Source: Blastomonas natatoria (lineage in GTDB: Bacteria > Pseudomonadota > Alphaproteobacteria > Sphingomonadales > Sphingomonadaceae). Taken from it: a stretch of DNA of 64,000 nt. The position numbers and the translations under genes were made by a program. Position 1 is the first letter of the stretch, and every line of letters begins with the position of its first letter. The stretch is taken from positions 1 to 64,000 of the forward strand of contig NZ_QJJM01000006.1 in assembly GCF_003201955.1 (NCBI RefSeq), in the 5' to 3' direction. Under the pieces are notes generated by a model. It saw only the letters and a program-made list of their open reading frames with translations, did not search any database and was not told where the DNA came from. Shown here piece by piece: positions 25,486 to 34,044 of this stretch.

Positions 25486-25500
25486 GGCTGCCTCCCGGAG

Positions 25501-25529
25501 AAAATGGCCCCGCCAAGCAGACGGGGCCG
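25501..25529 (-). terminator. Rho-independent terminator after the SDR gene
   Basis: On the minus strand GGCCCCG, a 9-base loop, CGGGGCC, then ATTTTC: stem of 7 GC-rich pairs with a short T-run, directly behind the SDR stop and before the hydratase SD. Confidence 0.7.
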
Positions 25530-25536
25530 TGAATGA

Positions 25537-26319
25537 TCAGCGCGGGGCCATGCGGATACCGCCATCCAGGCGGACATCCTCGCCGTTGAAATAGCCGCAT
25601 TCGATCATGGTGAGCGCGAGCTGCGCATATTCTTCCGGATTGCCGAGACGCTTGGGGAACGGCACCGATGCGCCCAGCGCGTCCTTGACCGGCTGCGGCG
25701 CGGCGGCGAGCAGCGGGGTGTTGAAAATGCCGGGCAGGATGGTGTTGACGCGGATCGCCTCGCTCGAAAGGTCGCGCGCGATGGGAAGCGTCATGCCGAC
25801 GACACCACCCTTCGATGCCGAATAGGCCGCCTGACCGATCTGGCCGTCCTCGGCCGCGACCGAAGCAGTGTTGACGATGGCGCCGCGATCGCCATCGGGC
25901 AGCGGATCGAGCGTCATCATGCCGGCAGCCGACTTGGCGATGCAGCGGAAGGTGCCGACCAGGTTGATCTGGACGATCCAGTTGAAGGCATCGAGCGGAA
26001 AATGCTTGATGCTGCCATCTTCCTTCGAGCGGCTGGCGGTCTTGATCGCGTTACCGGTTCCGGCGCAGTTCACCAGGATGCGCTCCTGACCGATAGCGGC
26101 GCGGGCCTTAGCAAAACCGGCGTCGACACTGGCATCGTCGGTGACGTTCACTTCGCAGAATACGCCGCCGATCTCGTTGGCGAGTGCGGTGCCCTTTTCT
26201 TCCTGAAGATCGAAAATCGCGACCTTTACGCCCTTGGCGGCGAGAGCGCGCGCGGTTGCGGCGCCGAGGCCCGAAGCGCCGCCGGTCACGACAGCGGAAA
26301 TGGAGGAATCGAGTTTCAT
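25537..26319 (-). CDS. SDR-family 3-hydroxyacyl-CoA dehydrogenase-like protein
   Basis: A 260-residue short-chain dehydrogenase resembling type-2 3-hydroxyacyl-CoA dehydrogenases (HSD17B10-like), NAD-dependent. Seen: TGGASGLGAATARALAAKG at the N-terminus, NCAGTG (about residue 90), and the catalytic Ser-Tyr-Lys with NTASVAAEDGQIGQAAYSASKGG. ATG at 26319 has AGGAGAT upstream; the longer frame to 26451 runs through a repeat region and is not supported. It would oxidise the hydratase product for thiolytic cleavage by the upstream thiolase. Confidence 0.9.
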   Translation of the reverse strand: MKLDSSISAVVTGGASGLGAATARALAAKGVKVAIFDLQEEKGTALANEIGGVFCEVNVTDDASVDAGFAKARAAIGQERILVNCAGTGNAIKTASRSKEDGSIKHFPLDAFNWIVQINLVGTFRCIAKSAAGMMTLDPLPDGDRGAIVNTASVAAEDGQIGQAAYSASKGGVVGMTLPIARDLSSEAIRVNTILPGIFNTPLLAAAPQPVKDALGASVPFPKRLGNPEEYAQLALTMIECGYFNGEDVRLDGGIRMAPR

Positions 26320-26351
26320 TGAGGTATCTCCTGAAGGATGGTCCAGTTTCA

Positions 26352-26488
26352 ATCCTCCCCGCCGCGGGGAGGAGGCAGTCCGAAGGACTGACGGAGGGGT
26401 AGCGGGATTGTGCCTCGATCGAGGCAATGCACCTGGACGCTTCCCCTCCACCGCTTCGCGGTCCCCCTCCCCGAGTCGGGGAAGAGCG
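26352..26488. repeat. Intergenic palindrome-rich repeat between SDR and thiolase
   Basis: The 175-base gap is full of inverted repeats: CCTCCCCGCCGCGGGGAGG near 26352, AGTCCGAAGGACT, then CCACCGCTTCGCGGT and CCTCCCCGAGTCGGGGA at the far end. This composition is that of dispersed chromosomal palindromic repeats. It could also stabilise or end the thiolase transcript. No gene is seen in it. Confidence 0.55.
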
Positions 26489-26493
26489 ATAAG

Positions 26494-27666
26494 TCAGCTC
26501 AGGCGTTCGATGATCGTGACGTTGGCCTGACCGCCGCCTTCGCACATCGTCTGCAAGCCGTATTTGCCGCCGCGCTTTTCGAGCGCGTTGAGCAATGTCG
26601 CCATCAGCTTGGTGCCCGAAGCGCCGAGCGGGTGGCCAAGCGCGATCGCGCCGCCATGGACGTTGAGCCGGTCGTGGCTGGCACCCAGATAGGACATCCA
26701 GGCAAGCGGAACCGGCGCAAATGCCTCGTTGACTTCATACAGGTCGATATCGTCGATCTTCATGCCTGCCCGCTTGAGCGCCCGCTCGGTCGCGAACAGC
26801 GGTTCTTCAAGCATGATCACCGGATCGCCAGCGGTCACCGAGACATGATGGATGCGCGCGCGCGGCGTCAGGCCATGGTCCTTCAGCGCCTGCTCGGACA
26901 CGATCAGCACCGCCGAGGCACCATCGCAGATCTGGCTGGCATTGGCCGCAGACAGCACGCCGGTTTCCGAAATCGGCTTTACCCCGGCAATGCCTTCAAG
27001 CGTGGCGTCAAAGCGGATGCCCTCATCGACCTTGTGCCATTCCTTGCCCTCGGGGGTTTCGATCTCGACCGGAACGATCTCGTTGTCAAACGCACCCGCC
27101 TTAGTCGCGGCAGCCGCGCGGCGATGGCTCTCGAGCGAGTAGGCGTCGAGCGCTTCCTTGGTCTGGCCGTGCTTCTTGACGATCATTTCCGCGCCATCGA
27201 ACTGGCTGAACATCACGCCCGGAAACGCTTCCTCCAGCCGCGCAGACTTGTAGTTGCCCATGCCGGCCTTCATGTAGAGTACGGCGGTCGAGCCCATCGG
27301 CACGCGGGTCATGCTCTCGATGCCGCTGGCCAGCACGATGTCCTGCGTGCCGCTCATCACAGCCTGCGCGGCAAACTGCATCGACTGCTGCGACGATCCG
27401 CACTGGCGGTCGATGGTGACGGCAGGAATGCTGTCGGGCAGTTTCGAAGCCAGAATGGCGTTGCGGCCCAGGTCCATGGTCTGCTCGCCGCCCTGCATGA
27501 CGCAGCCGGTGATGACATCGTCGATCGCCTTGGGATCGAAATCGTTGCGCGCCGCAATGGCATCGAACACGGCCGCGCCGAGGTCGACCGGGTGAACACC
27601 GGCAAGGCGGCCGCCACGACGGCCACCAGCAGTGCGGACTGCGTCTACGATATAAGCATGAGCCAT
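26494..27666 (-). CDS. Acetyl-CoA acetyltransferase family thiolase
   Basis: A 390-residue thiolase, cleaving 3-ketoacyl-CoA (or condensing acetyl-CoA). Active-site Cys is in TIDRQCGSSQQSM (about residue 89), with His in GGAIALGHPLGASG and the second Cys in MCEGGGQANVTI at the C-terminus. The ATG at 27666 is preceded by AAGGAGAG. It is the first gene of a unit with the SDR, about 60 bases downstream of the palindrome at 27725. With SDR and hydratase it forms three consecutive beta-oxidation steps. Confidence 0.93.
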   Translation of the reverse strand: MAHAYIVDAVRTAGGRRGGRLAGVHPVDLGAAVFDAIAARNDFDPKAIDDVITGCVMQGGEQTMDLGRNAILASKLPDSIPAVTIDRQCGSSQQSMQFAAQAVMSGTQDIVLASGIESMTRVPMGSTAVLYMKAGMGNYKSARLEEAFPGVMFSQFDGAEMIVKKHGQTKEALDAYSLESHRRAAAATKAGAFDNEIVPVEIETPEGKEWHKVDEGIRFDATLEGIAGVKPISETGVLSAANASQICDGASAVLIVSEQALKDHGLTPRARIHHVSVTAGDPVIMLEEPLFATERALKRAGMKIDDIDLYEVNEAFAPVPLAWMSYLGASHDRLNVHGGAIALGHPLGASGTKLMATLLNALEKRGGKYGLQTMCEGGGQANVTIIERLS

Positions 27667-27724
27667 AAGGGCCTCTCCTTGCAGATGTGCGGGTCGGCGC
27701 TTTTCAGACCGACTCCGCAATGGA

Positions 27725-27742
27725 TTTAATCGAACGGTTAAA
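27725..27742. promoter_or_regulatory. Palindromic operator candidate before the thiolase gene
   Basis: TTTAATCGAACGGTTAAA, an 18-base near-palindrome about 60 bases upstream of the thiolase start. Its arms match the perfect palindrome at 32361 (TTTAATCG..CG.TTAAA), so the two units are probably controlled by one regulator, presumably the TetR protein at 23994. Confidence 0.65.
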
Positions 27743-27796
27743 CCGCGTCGTGACTTACGTCAACGGAAAGAGCACAGGAACAATATCTGCCACCAT

Positions 27797-27878
27797 CGTC
27801 ACCCCCGCGAACGCGGGGGTCCCGCTGCACTTCAAACACCATTGCTCAAGCGGGATTCCCGCGTTCGCGGGAATGACG
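27797..27878. repeat. REP-type paired palindromic repeat (copy 1)
   Basis: CGTCACCCCCGCGAACGCGGGGGTCCCGC, a 20-base spacer, then GCGGGATTCCCGCGTTCGCGGGAATGACG: two hairpins in inverted order. The same arrangement with a different spacer is at 46904-46985. Lies between thiolase and aldehyde dehydrogenase genes, downstream of the latter. Confidence 0.8.
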
Positions 27879-27902
27879 ATCAAAACCCAAATGACAGGCT
27901 GA

Positions 27903-29330
27903 TTATGCCATCGCCTTTTCGCGCTTCACCGTGATCACCTGCGGATAGGTGAACTCGAGCAGACCCTCCTTGCCATATTCGGCACCGAAGCCCGACTGCT
28001 TGTGACCTGCAAACGGCGCGAAGGGCGAGAGGTGGAGATATTCGTTCACCCAGACGGTCCCGGTTTCAAGCTGCTCGGCAACCTTGACGCCCTCTTCCGG
28101 ATTGCCGGTCCACACCGCGCCTGCAAGACCATAATCCGAAGCATTGGCGCGCTGGATCGCTTCCTCGACGGTCGAGAATTTCATCAGCGGCATGACCGGG
28201 CCGAACTGCTCCTCGGCGACGATACGCGCATCTTCGGGCGGGTTGTCGAGAATGGTGATCGGCACATAATAGCCGGGGATCGACGGATCGTGATCGCCGC
28301 CCAACAGGAACTTGTAGCCATTGTCCTTGGCGTCCTGAATCAGGTCGAGCACGCGCTCATACTGCTTCTTGTTCTGGATCGGACCGACGGCCGTACCCTG
28401 CTCCGCGCCGTCGCCAACCTTCACATGCCGTGCATATTCGGCAATCGCGGCGGACAGCTCGTCATAGATATCCTCATGGATGTAGATGCGCTTGGCCGCG
28501 ACGCAGATCTGGCCTGCATTGGTGAAGCTCGACCAGAACAGCTGCTCGGCCACCTTCTTGACGTCGGCATCGGGCAGAACGATCGAGGCATCGTTGCCGC
28601 CGAGCTCGAGCGTGATACGCTTCAGATCCTTCGAGGCGGATTCCATCACGCGCTTGCCAGTCGCGGTCGACCCGGTGAAGGTGATCTTGTCGATATCGGG
28701 ATGCGAGGTGATCAGCGGGCCGAGATCGTCGCCTCCGGTAATGACATTGAGCACGCCTGCCGGTACCTCGTCAGCAATCAGTTCGACGATGCGCAGCGTG
28801 GCCAGCGGGGTGAAGGGCGAGGGCTTTAGCACCATGGTACAACCCGAAAGCAATGCGGGCACGATCTTCTGGACCGCCATCATTACCGGGAAGTTCCACG
28901 GCACGATGCCGCCGACCACGCCGACAGGCACGCGGCGGGTGCGCGACAGGCGGGTGTCGCTGTCCTCGTTGATCTCGTCTTCCAAGGTGAGCGTCGATTG
29001 CGCTGCGGCCATCGCGGCGGCGCCATGAATCTCGCCCGCTGCCTGAGCGTGCGGCTTGCCCTGCTCGCTGGTCAGCAGGCGCATCAGCTCGTCGGCATTG
29101 GCCTTGATCGCGGCGGAAATCATCTGGATGACCGCGCGGCGTTCGTCGATCGGCACGTTCTTCCACGTCTTGAAGGCCGAGCGCGCAGCCGCGACCGCAC
29201 GATCCAGCTCTTCCTGCCCGCAATCGGGGACCTGGCCAATAACCTGCTCGTTGGCCGGGTTGACGACATCGATCCACTTGCCGGGCTTTTCGAGCTTGCC
29301 GTTGATGAGAACGCTGTACTGCTGAACCAT
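27903..29330 (-). CDS. NAD(P)-dependent aldehyde dehydrogenase
   Basis: A 475-residue ALDH-superfamily enzyme oxidising an aldehyde to its acid. Cofactor site: VVGGIVPWNFPVMM and TFTGSTATGKRVM; catalytic Glu in LELGGNDASIV (about 247) and catalytic Cys in NAGQICVAAKR (about 281). In this cluster it would accept the aldehyde formed after P450 hydroxylation and alcohol oxidation, giving an acid for the CoA synthetase. An alcohol dehydrogenase for the middle step is not in the window unless the SDR serves. Own promoter likely in the 110-base gap after P450. Confidence 0.93.
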   Translation of the reverse strand: MVQQYSVLINGKLEKPGKWIDVVNPANEQVIGQVPDCGQEELDRAVAAARSAFKTWKNVPIDERRAVIQMISAAIKANADELMRLLTSEQGKPHAQAAGEIHGAAAMAAAQSTLTLEDEINEDSDTRLSRTRRVPVGVVGGIVPWNFPVMMAVQKIVPALLSGCTMVLKPSPFTPLATLRIVELIADEVPAGVLNVITGGDDLGPLITSHPDIDKITFTGSTATGKRVMESASKDLKRITLELGGNDASIVLPDADVKKVAEQLFWSSFTNAGQICVAAKRIYIHEDIYDELSAAIAEYARHVKVGDGAEQGTAVGPIQNKKQYERVLDLIQDAKDNGYKFLLGGDHDPSIPGYYVPITILDNPPEDARIVAEEQFGPVMPLMKFSTVEEAIQRANASDYGLAGAVWTGNPEEGVKVAEQLETGTVWVNEYLHLSPFAPFAGHKQSGFGAEYGKEGLLEFTYPQVITVKREKAMA

Positions 29331-29440
29331 CGGAACATTCCTTTCCTGTGAAGCGCGCCCGGTTTCAAACGATCCGGGCTTTTGTCATATAATGCCGCGC
29401 GACACGCTAGCCTGAGCGCCCGCCGCAGACCACTGTCAAT

Positions 29441-30733
29441 TCAACTCGGGACAAAGCGGATCGGCAGCGTCTTGGGCCCCCCGACGAAGGTGCTGCTTGC
29501 GCGCAGCGGCGTGCCTGCCAGTTCGACGCTGTCGATGCGGTCCAGCAGTTCATCGAACAGGATGCGCATTTCGAGCCGGGCCAGATGCAGACCGAGGCAC
29601 TGGTGCACCCCGGCCCCGAACGCGACATGGCGGTTGGGCCCACGCGAGGCATCGAACCGGTCGGGATCGGGAAAGACCCGCTCGTCATGGTTGCCCGATA
29701 CATAGCAGAGCATCAGCCAGTCATCCTTGGCAATTGCTTGTCCGCCGATCTCGCAATCCTCCGCCGCCGTACGCATGAAATGCTGCACCGGCGTCGTCCA
29801 GCGGATCGCCTCCTCGATCAGACCCGGCAGAAGGCTGCGATCGGCCTTGATCCGGGCAAACTGCTCGGGGTCCTTGGCCAGTGCCCACATTGCGCCCGCA
29901 GTCGAAGCCGAGGTCGTATCATGCCCGGCCGCCGCGACGATAATATAATAGCCTGCGGCATTACGGTCGCTGATCGGCTCGCCGTCGATCACCGCGTTGG
30001 CGATGACCGTGGCGACGTCATCCTTTGGATCGGCGCGCCGGGCCGCCGCCAGCTTCATGAAATAGCCCTCGAAGTCGCGCACCGCCTCGATCACGAACTG
30101 CGTCACCTGCTCGGGCGTCAGCTCGACCGACCGAGCGCGGTTGAGATCGGGGTCCTCGCCGCCGAACATTTCCTGCGTCAGCTTGAGCATCAACGGTTCA
30201 TCCTCGTGCGGCACGCCAAGGATCTGCATGACAACATGCAGCGGATAGAGGGCCGAGACCTGATGCACGAAATCGCAACTGCCGCCCGTCGCCAGCATCG
30301 CATCGACCGAAGCACGAGCGATACCCCTGATCTTCTCTTCCAGACTGGCCAGATTCTTGGGCATGAACCAGCTCTGAGTCAGCTTGCGATAGTCCATGTG
30401 CTCGGGCGCATCCATGGTCACCAGAGATCGCACCAGATGCGGGCTGCCGCCGGTGATCATGTGGGTGAGCATCTGGACTGCGATCGGCCCCAGCACCACC
30501 GATTTGGGCGCGTTGAGGAAGCGGGCATTGTCCTTGCTCACCGTCATGATGTCCTCATGCCGGGTGATCGCCCAAAAGGGCATATAGCCCTCTGCCTGTA
30601 CCAGCCCCACGGGCATGTTGTCGCGCGCCCAGCGGAACTTTTCCTTGATCCCGTTCCACTCGCCATAGGCGACCGGATTGACGATGGCCGAGGCGATCTC
30701 GGGCGGCAGCACGGCAGGGGCTATGGTCGCCAT
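29441..30733 (-). CDS. Cytochrome P450
   Basis: A 430-residue soluble bacterial P450 monooxygenase. I-helix AAAGHDTTSAS (about residue 265), ExxR in EEAIRW, and the heme-thiolate loop FGAGVHQCLGLHLARLE (Cys about 377) are intact. Length and absence of a membrane anchor are typical of class I enzymes using ferredoxin and ferredoxin reductase, neither of which is nearby. The start is 3 bases from the acyl-CoA synthetase stop, so the two are co-transcribed. The pairing with CoA ligase suggests hydroxylation of an aliphatic, terpenoid or steroid-like compound. Confidence 0.93.
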   Translation of the reverse strand: MATIAPAVLPPEIASAIVNPVAYGEWNGIKEKFRWARDNMPVGLVQAEGYMPFWAITRHEDIMTVSKDNARFLNAPKSVVLGPIAVQMLTHMITGGSPHLVRSLVTMDAPEHMDYRKLTQSWFMPKNLASLEEKIRGIARASVDAMLATGGSCDFVHQVSALYPLHVVMQILGVPHEDEPLMLKLTQEMFGGEDPDLNRARSVELTPEQVTQFVIEAVRDFEGYFMKLAAARRADPKDDVATVIANAVIDGEPISDRNAAGYYIIVAAAGHDTTSASTAGAMWALAKDPEQFARIKADRSLLPGLIEEAIRWTTPVQHFMRTAAEDCEIGGQAIAKDDWLMLCYVSGNHDERVFPDPDRFDASRGPNRHVAFGAGVHQCLGLHLARLEMRILFDELLDRIDSVELAGTPLRASSTFVGGPKTLPIRFVPS

Positions 30734-30736
30734 GGC

Positions 30737-32275
30737 TCAGGCTCCTCCTACCGCTTCGGTCTGTTTGGCCTTGGCCCAGTATTCGTCGCGCAGCAGGCGC
30801 TTGTAGAGCTTCCCGGTCGCGTGACGGGGAAGTTCCTCGCGAAAATCGATCTGACGCGGCATCTTCACGCCCGACAGCGACCCGCGCAGATAGGTACTGA
30901 GCTCTGCCGCGAGCGCATCGCCCGCCTCGGCAAGGTCGAGCGGCTGCACGATCGCGACGACGCGTTCGCCCATGTCGGGGCAAGGCGCGCCGATCACCGC
31001 CGCATCGGCGACCTTGGGATGGCTGACCAGCAGGTTCTCGATCTCCTGCGGATAGATGTTCACGCCGCCAGAGATGATCATGAAGCTCTTGCGGTCGGTA
31101 AGGTAGAGAAAGCCCTCTTCGTCGACCCAGCCGACATCGCCGAGCGTGGTCCAGCCTTGCGGATGCGTCGCTTCCTTGGTCTTTCCGGCGTCGTTGTGAT
31201 ATTCGAACTTGCCGCCGCCCTCGAAATAGACTGTGCCTTCGGTGCGCGCGGGCACCTCGTTACCCTCTTCGTCGCAGATGCGGATAGTGCCGAGCAGCGA
31301 TCGCCCGACCGATCCCTGATGGGTCAGCCAGTCCTCGCTCGAGATGAAGGTGAAGCCATTGCCCTCGGTCCCGGCATAATATTCCTTGAGCACCGGCCCC
31401 CACCAGTCGATCATCGCCTGCTTGACCGGTACCGGGCAGGGTGCAGCGGCATGGACCGCAGACGTGAGGCTTGACACGTCATAGCGGGTACGCACCTCTT
31501 CGGGCAGCTTGAGCATGCGGGTGAAATGCGTGGGCACCCACTGGCTGACATTGACCTTGTACCGTTCGATCAGCTGCAGCGCGTTTTCAGGATCGAACTT
31601 TTCCATGACGATCACCGTGCCGCCCAGCTTGTGCACCGTCATGCACCAGCGCAGGGGTGCGGCGTGATAAAGCGGTGCGGGCGACAGATAGATGCTGTCC
31701 GGGCCGAAGCCAAACGCCCCCTGGGCCAGCATGACGAGGGTGTTGCTCGCAGCAATATCGCCATCTTCGGGCAGCGGCAGGCGAACGCCCTTGGGGCGAC
31801 CGGTGGTGCCCGACGAATAGAGCATGTCTGAGCCCGCGCGCTGATCGGCAATCGGTGTGTCGGGCATGGCGGCGATGGCCGTTGCAGCGCTGGCATCGTC
31901 CAGATTGACAACCGGCGTCGAGGGACAGGCCCGGGTGATCGCATCGAGCTGCGGGGCGAGATAGTCGGAAGTGAAGAGCAGCTTGGCGCCGCTGTCCGCC
32001 AGGATATAACTGATCTCGTCCGCCGTCAGCCTGTTGGAAATCGCCACGAAAATGAGGCCAGCGCGCTGCGCGCCCCAGACCACGTTGAAATACTCCGCCC
32101 GGTTCTCCATGCACAGGGCCACCGTGTCACCGATGCCGACGCCTTGTTGCCGCAGATAGTGCGCAATCTGATTCGAGCGGCTGTCCAGCTCTGCATAGCT
32201 GACCGAAAGCCCGGAACCCGCCATGATGACAGCAGGCTTGTCTGCCTGCGATTGGGCATGAACCGATGGATGCAT
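30737..32275 (-). CDS. AMP-dependent acyl-CoA synthetase
   Basis: A 512-residue ANL-superfamily ligase activating a carboxylic acid to its CoA thioester. Seen: AMP-binding P-loop SSGTTGRPKGVRLP (about 152), YYAGTEGNGF, adenylate-binding TLGDVGWVDEEGFLYLTDRKS with hinge, and the catalytic Lys near the C-terminus in RHATGKLYKRLL. The chain-length or aromatic preference cannot be read. It is first in a unit with the P450, behind the perfect palindrome at 32361. Confidence 0.92.
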   Translation of the reverse strand: MHPSVHAQSQADKPAVIMAGSGLSVSYAELDSRSNQIAHYLRQQGVGIGDTVALCMENRAEYFNVVWGAQRAGLIFVAISNRLTADEISYILADSGAKLLFTSDYLAPQLDAITRACPSTPVVNLDDASAATAIAAMPDTPIADQRAGSDMLYSSGTTGRPKGVRLPLPEDGDIAASNTLVMLAQGAFGFGPDSIYLSPAPLYHAAPLRWCMTVHKLGGTVIVMEKFDPENALQLIERYKVNVSQWVPTHFTRMLKLPEEVRTRYDVSSLTSAVHAAAPCPVPVKQAMIDWWGPVLKEYYAGTEGNGFTFISSEDWLTHQGSVGRSLLGTIRICDEEGNEVPARTEGTVYFEGGGKFEYHNDAGKTKEATHPQGWTTLGDVGWVDEEGFLYLTDRKSFMIISGGVNIYPQEIENLLVSHPKVADAAVIGAPCPDMGERVVAIVQPLDLAEAGDALAAELSTYLRGSLSGVKMPRQIDFREELPRHATGKLYKRLLRDEYWAKAKQTEAVGGA

Positions 32276-32360
32276 TGCGACATTCCCTCCTGATACTGGG
32301 AGAGCGCCGGCCCGCCATTCGGCGTGTTCCGTAGCGATTCCCGTTACAGAAGCATCATTG

Positions 32361-32378
32361 TTTAATCGCGCGATTAAA
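32361..32378. promoter_or_regulatory. Perfect 18-bp palindrome upstream of acyl-CoA synthetase
   Basis: TTTAATCGCGCGATTAAA is a perfect palindrome about 85 bases before the acyl-CoA synthetase start. The related site at 27725 precedes the thiolase. Size and symmetry suit a dimeric TetR protein. Confidence 0.72.
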
Positions 32379-32412
32379 GCAATGGGAAAGCGGTACGCCT
32401 GTCACGCACAAA

Positions 32413-32440
32413 CAAAAAGCGCCGGACAGCCCGGCGCTTG
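32413..32440 (-). terminator. Rho-independent terminator of the M23 peptidase gene
   Basis: Read on the minus strand: AAGCGCCGGGCTGTCCGGCG followed by CTTTTTG, a strong GC stem with 5 Ts, about 30 bases past the peptidase stop. Confidence 0.85.
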
Positions 32441-32468
32441 ATGCTTGATCCGAAATGTTCCGCAAGGA

Positions 32469-33137
32469 TTATTCGGCGGGGCCGCCCTGGGCCACCTTGC
32501 TGCCGTCCTGCATGGCGAGCAGATAATCGCGCGAGGAGATGAAGGGCATCGGATTCACCGAATTTCCGGCGATGCGCACTTCATAATGCAGATGGCTGCC
32601 AGTGGAGCGGCCGGTCGAACCCATCAGGCCAATGACCTGGCCCTTGGTGACCCGCTGATTAGGCTGAACCAGGATTTGGCTGAGATGACCATAGCGCGTC
32701 TGGATTTCGCCGCCGTGATTGACTTCAACATATTGGCCGTAGCCGCCGACCCACTGGGCGCGTCCGACAATGCCGTCTGCAGTGGCATAGATCGGCGTGC
32801 CGATCGGGCCTGCCATATCGACACCCTTGTGACGAGCGCGGCGTCCGGCAAAAGGATCAGCGCGGAAGCCGTACTGGCTGGTCAGCTTGAAGCTGTCGAC
32901 CGGCTTGCGCGAAGGAATGGAGACGCGGCCGGTATCGCGCTTCTCGAGCGATTTCCAGTCCGCAAACAGAGCGCGGAATTCCGTATCCTGGGCTCCCAGA
33001 GCGCTTTCGGTCGAAACCTGCGGCACGGCAGCGGCGACATCGGTGGCGTTGCCTTCAGCGAAAGCGGGTGATGCAGCGCACAGCAGACCGGCTGTGGTGG
33101 TGGTAAGGACCGTTGCGACAATTCTGGTTGCGACCAT
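32469..33137 (-). CDS. M23 family metallopeptidase (LytM-type), exported
   Basis: A 222-residue secreted protein with signal peptide (cleavage after AFA, about residue 27) and a C-terminal peptidase M23 domain (about residues 85-205). Zinc ligands: His/Asp in RHKGVDMAGPIG and His in SHLHYEVR. These cut or regulate cutting of peptidoglycan cross-links in the periplasm. The linker region 30-80 carries no coiled coil. It ends in a good terminator. No partner gene adjacent. Confidence 0.9.
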   Translation of the reverse strand: MVATRIVATVLTTTTAGLLCAASPAFAEGNATDVAAAVPQVSTESALGAQDTEFRALFADWKSLEKRDTGRVSIPSRKPVDSFKLTSQYGFRADPFAGRRARHKGVDMAGPIGTPIYATADGIVGRAQWVGGYGQYVEVNHGGEIQTRYGHLSQILVQPNQRVTKGQVIGLMGSTGRSTGSHLHYEVRIAGNSVNPMPFISSRDYLLAMQDGSKVAQGGPAE

Positions 33138-33498
33138 GAATATTCTGCACCTTTTCCTGGGTCATCTGTCGGACGATTGGGTCCTGGCAGATGCTCCCCG
33201 TCCCCTGCAGCTTCGTGAGAAGCAGGGCACAAAAACACAAAAATCGTTGGAACCCCTTCCCTCCGATTTCGTTGGATGATGGGTAGAGGGAAAGGATTGT
33301 GCACCGCAACCCGCAACCGCCGACGGAGCGTTAAACCGTCCGGCTGGCACGTTGAACCGTTTAATCGTGTCAAATTGTGACGTTTTGAGCATCGATTTCC
33401 GCCCTGAAAGGCAGAAGAATCGGGTCTCGGAAGGGTGCTGAGGCCAATGGTGTTAACCTTTCACCGCCCTCACCGATTGGAAATTTCCGCCATGGACA
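33138..33498. other. Gap of about 360 bases with no gene
   Basis: Between the M23 peptidase start and the bcp terminator. It should hold the peptidase promoter and a long leader. I see no convincing reading frame, RNA gene or repeat. A single TTTAATCG half-site at 33360 resembles half of the palindrome at 32361 but has no matching partner at the right distance. Confidence 0.5.
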
Positions 33499-33532
33499 CA
33501 AAAATGGCCCGCCATTTCGGGTGGCGGGCCAT
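33499..33532 (-). terminator. Rho-independent terminator after bcp
   Basis: On the minus strand ATGGCCCGCCA, CCCGAAA loop, TGGCGGGCCAT, then TTTTG: an 11-bp perfect stem with a T-run, about 30 bases behind the peroxiredoxin stop. Confidence 0.9.
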
Positions 33533-33563
33533 GGCAATTGATGGATGATTCGGGTTCAGGCCG

Positions 33564-34031
33564 TCAGAGCGCCTGGGCTGCGGCAAGCACCTCGTCGACA
33601 TGACCAGGAACCTTCACCTTGCGCCAGATGCGCACGACCTTGCCATCCTTGCCGATGAGAAAGGTCGAACGGTCCATGCCCATGTATTTTTTGCCGTACA
33701 TCGATTTCTCGACCCACACGCCCATCGCCTCGGCAAGCCCATCGGCTTCGGCATCGCTGGCAAGCGGGACAGTTAGCCCATATTTCTCGATGAACTTCTG
33801 ATGTTTTTTCGGGGGATCCTTCGACACGCCGAGCACGGAGACGCCCGCTCCCTCGAAATCTGCCAGTTGGGCGCTGAATTCCTGCGCTTCCCTGGTGCAG
33901 CCGCTGGTGTCATCCTTGGGGTAGAAATACAGCACCCACGCCTTCCCGGCATAATCGGCTGCCGATACGCTGCTGCCATCGGGCCGGGCCAGGGCAATGT
34001 CGGGAATGCTGTCACCAATATCGGTCATCAT
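33564..34031 (-). CDS. bcp: Thioredoxin-dependent peroxiredoxin (BCP type)
   Basis: A 155-residue thiol peroxidase of the bacterioferritin-comigratory class, reducing H2O2 and organic peroxides. The peroxidatic Cys is in PKDDTSGCTREA (about residue 46), within the P-x3-T-x2-C motif. The resolving Cys that most BCPs carry five residues later is missing (REAQEF), so it probably depends on an external thiol. ATG at 34031 or 34028, with AGAAGGA upstream. It follows glnE by 13 bases and could be its co-transcribed neighbour. Confidence 0.9.
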   Translation of the reverse strand: MMTDIGDSIPDIALARPDGSSVSAADYAGKAWVLYFYPKDDTSGCTREAQEFSAQLADFEGAGVSVLGVSKDPPKKHQKFIEKYGLTVPLASDAEADGLAEAMGVWVEKSMYGKKYMGMDRSTFLIGKDGKVVRIWRKVKVPGHVDEVLAAAQAL

Positions 34032-34044
34032 CTGTCCTTCTCTT

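Noticed and set aside
29350-29385. GCCCGG...CCGGGC hairpin as terminator of the P450 transcript
   Set aside because: The T-run follows on the plus strand, opposite to the minus-strand genes here.
29585-31474. 629-codon plus-strand frame over P450 and acyl-CoA synthetase
   Set aside because: Antisense shadow; crosses two clear genes and has no recognisable motif.
33325-33375. GTTAAACCG and CCGTTTAATCG as a third operator of the P450 cluster
   Set aside because: Half-sites do not form the 18-bp palindrome and spacing is wrong; kept only as a comment.
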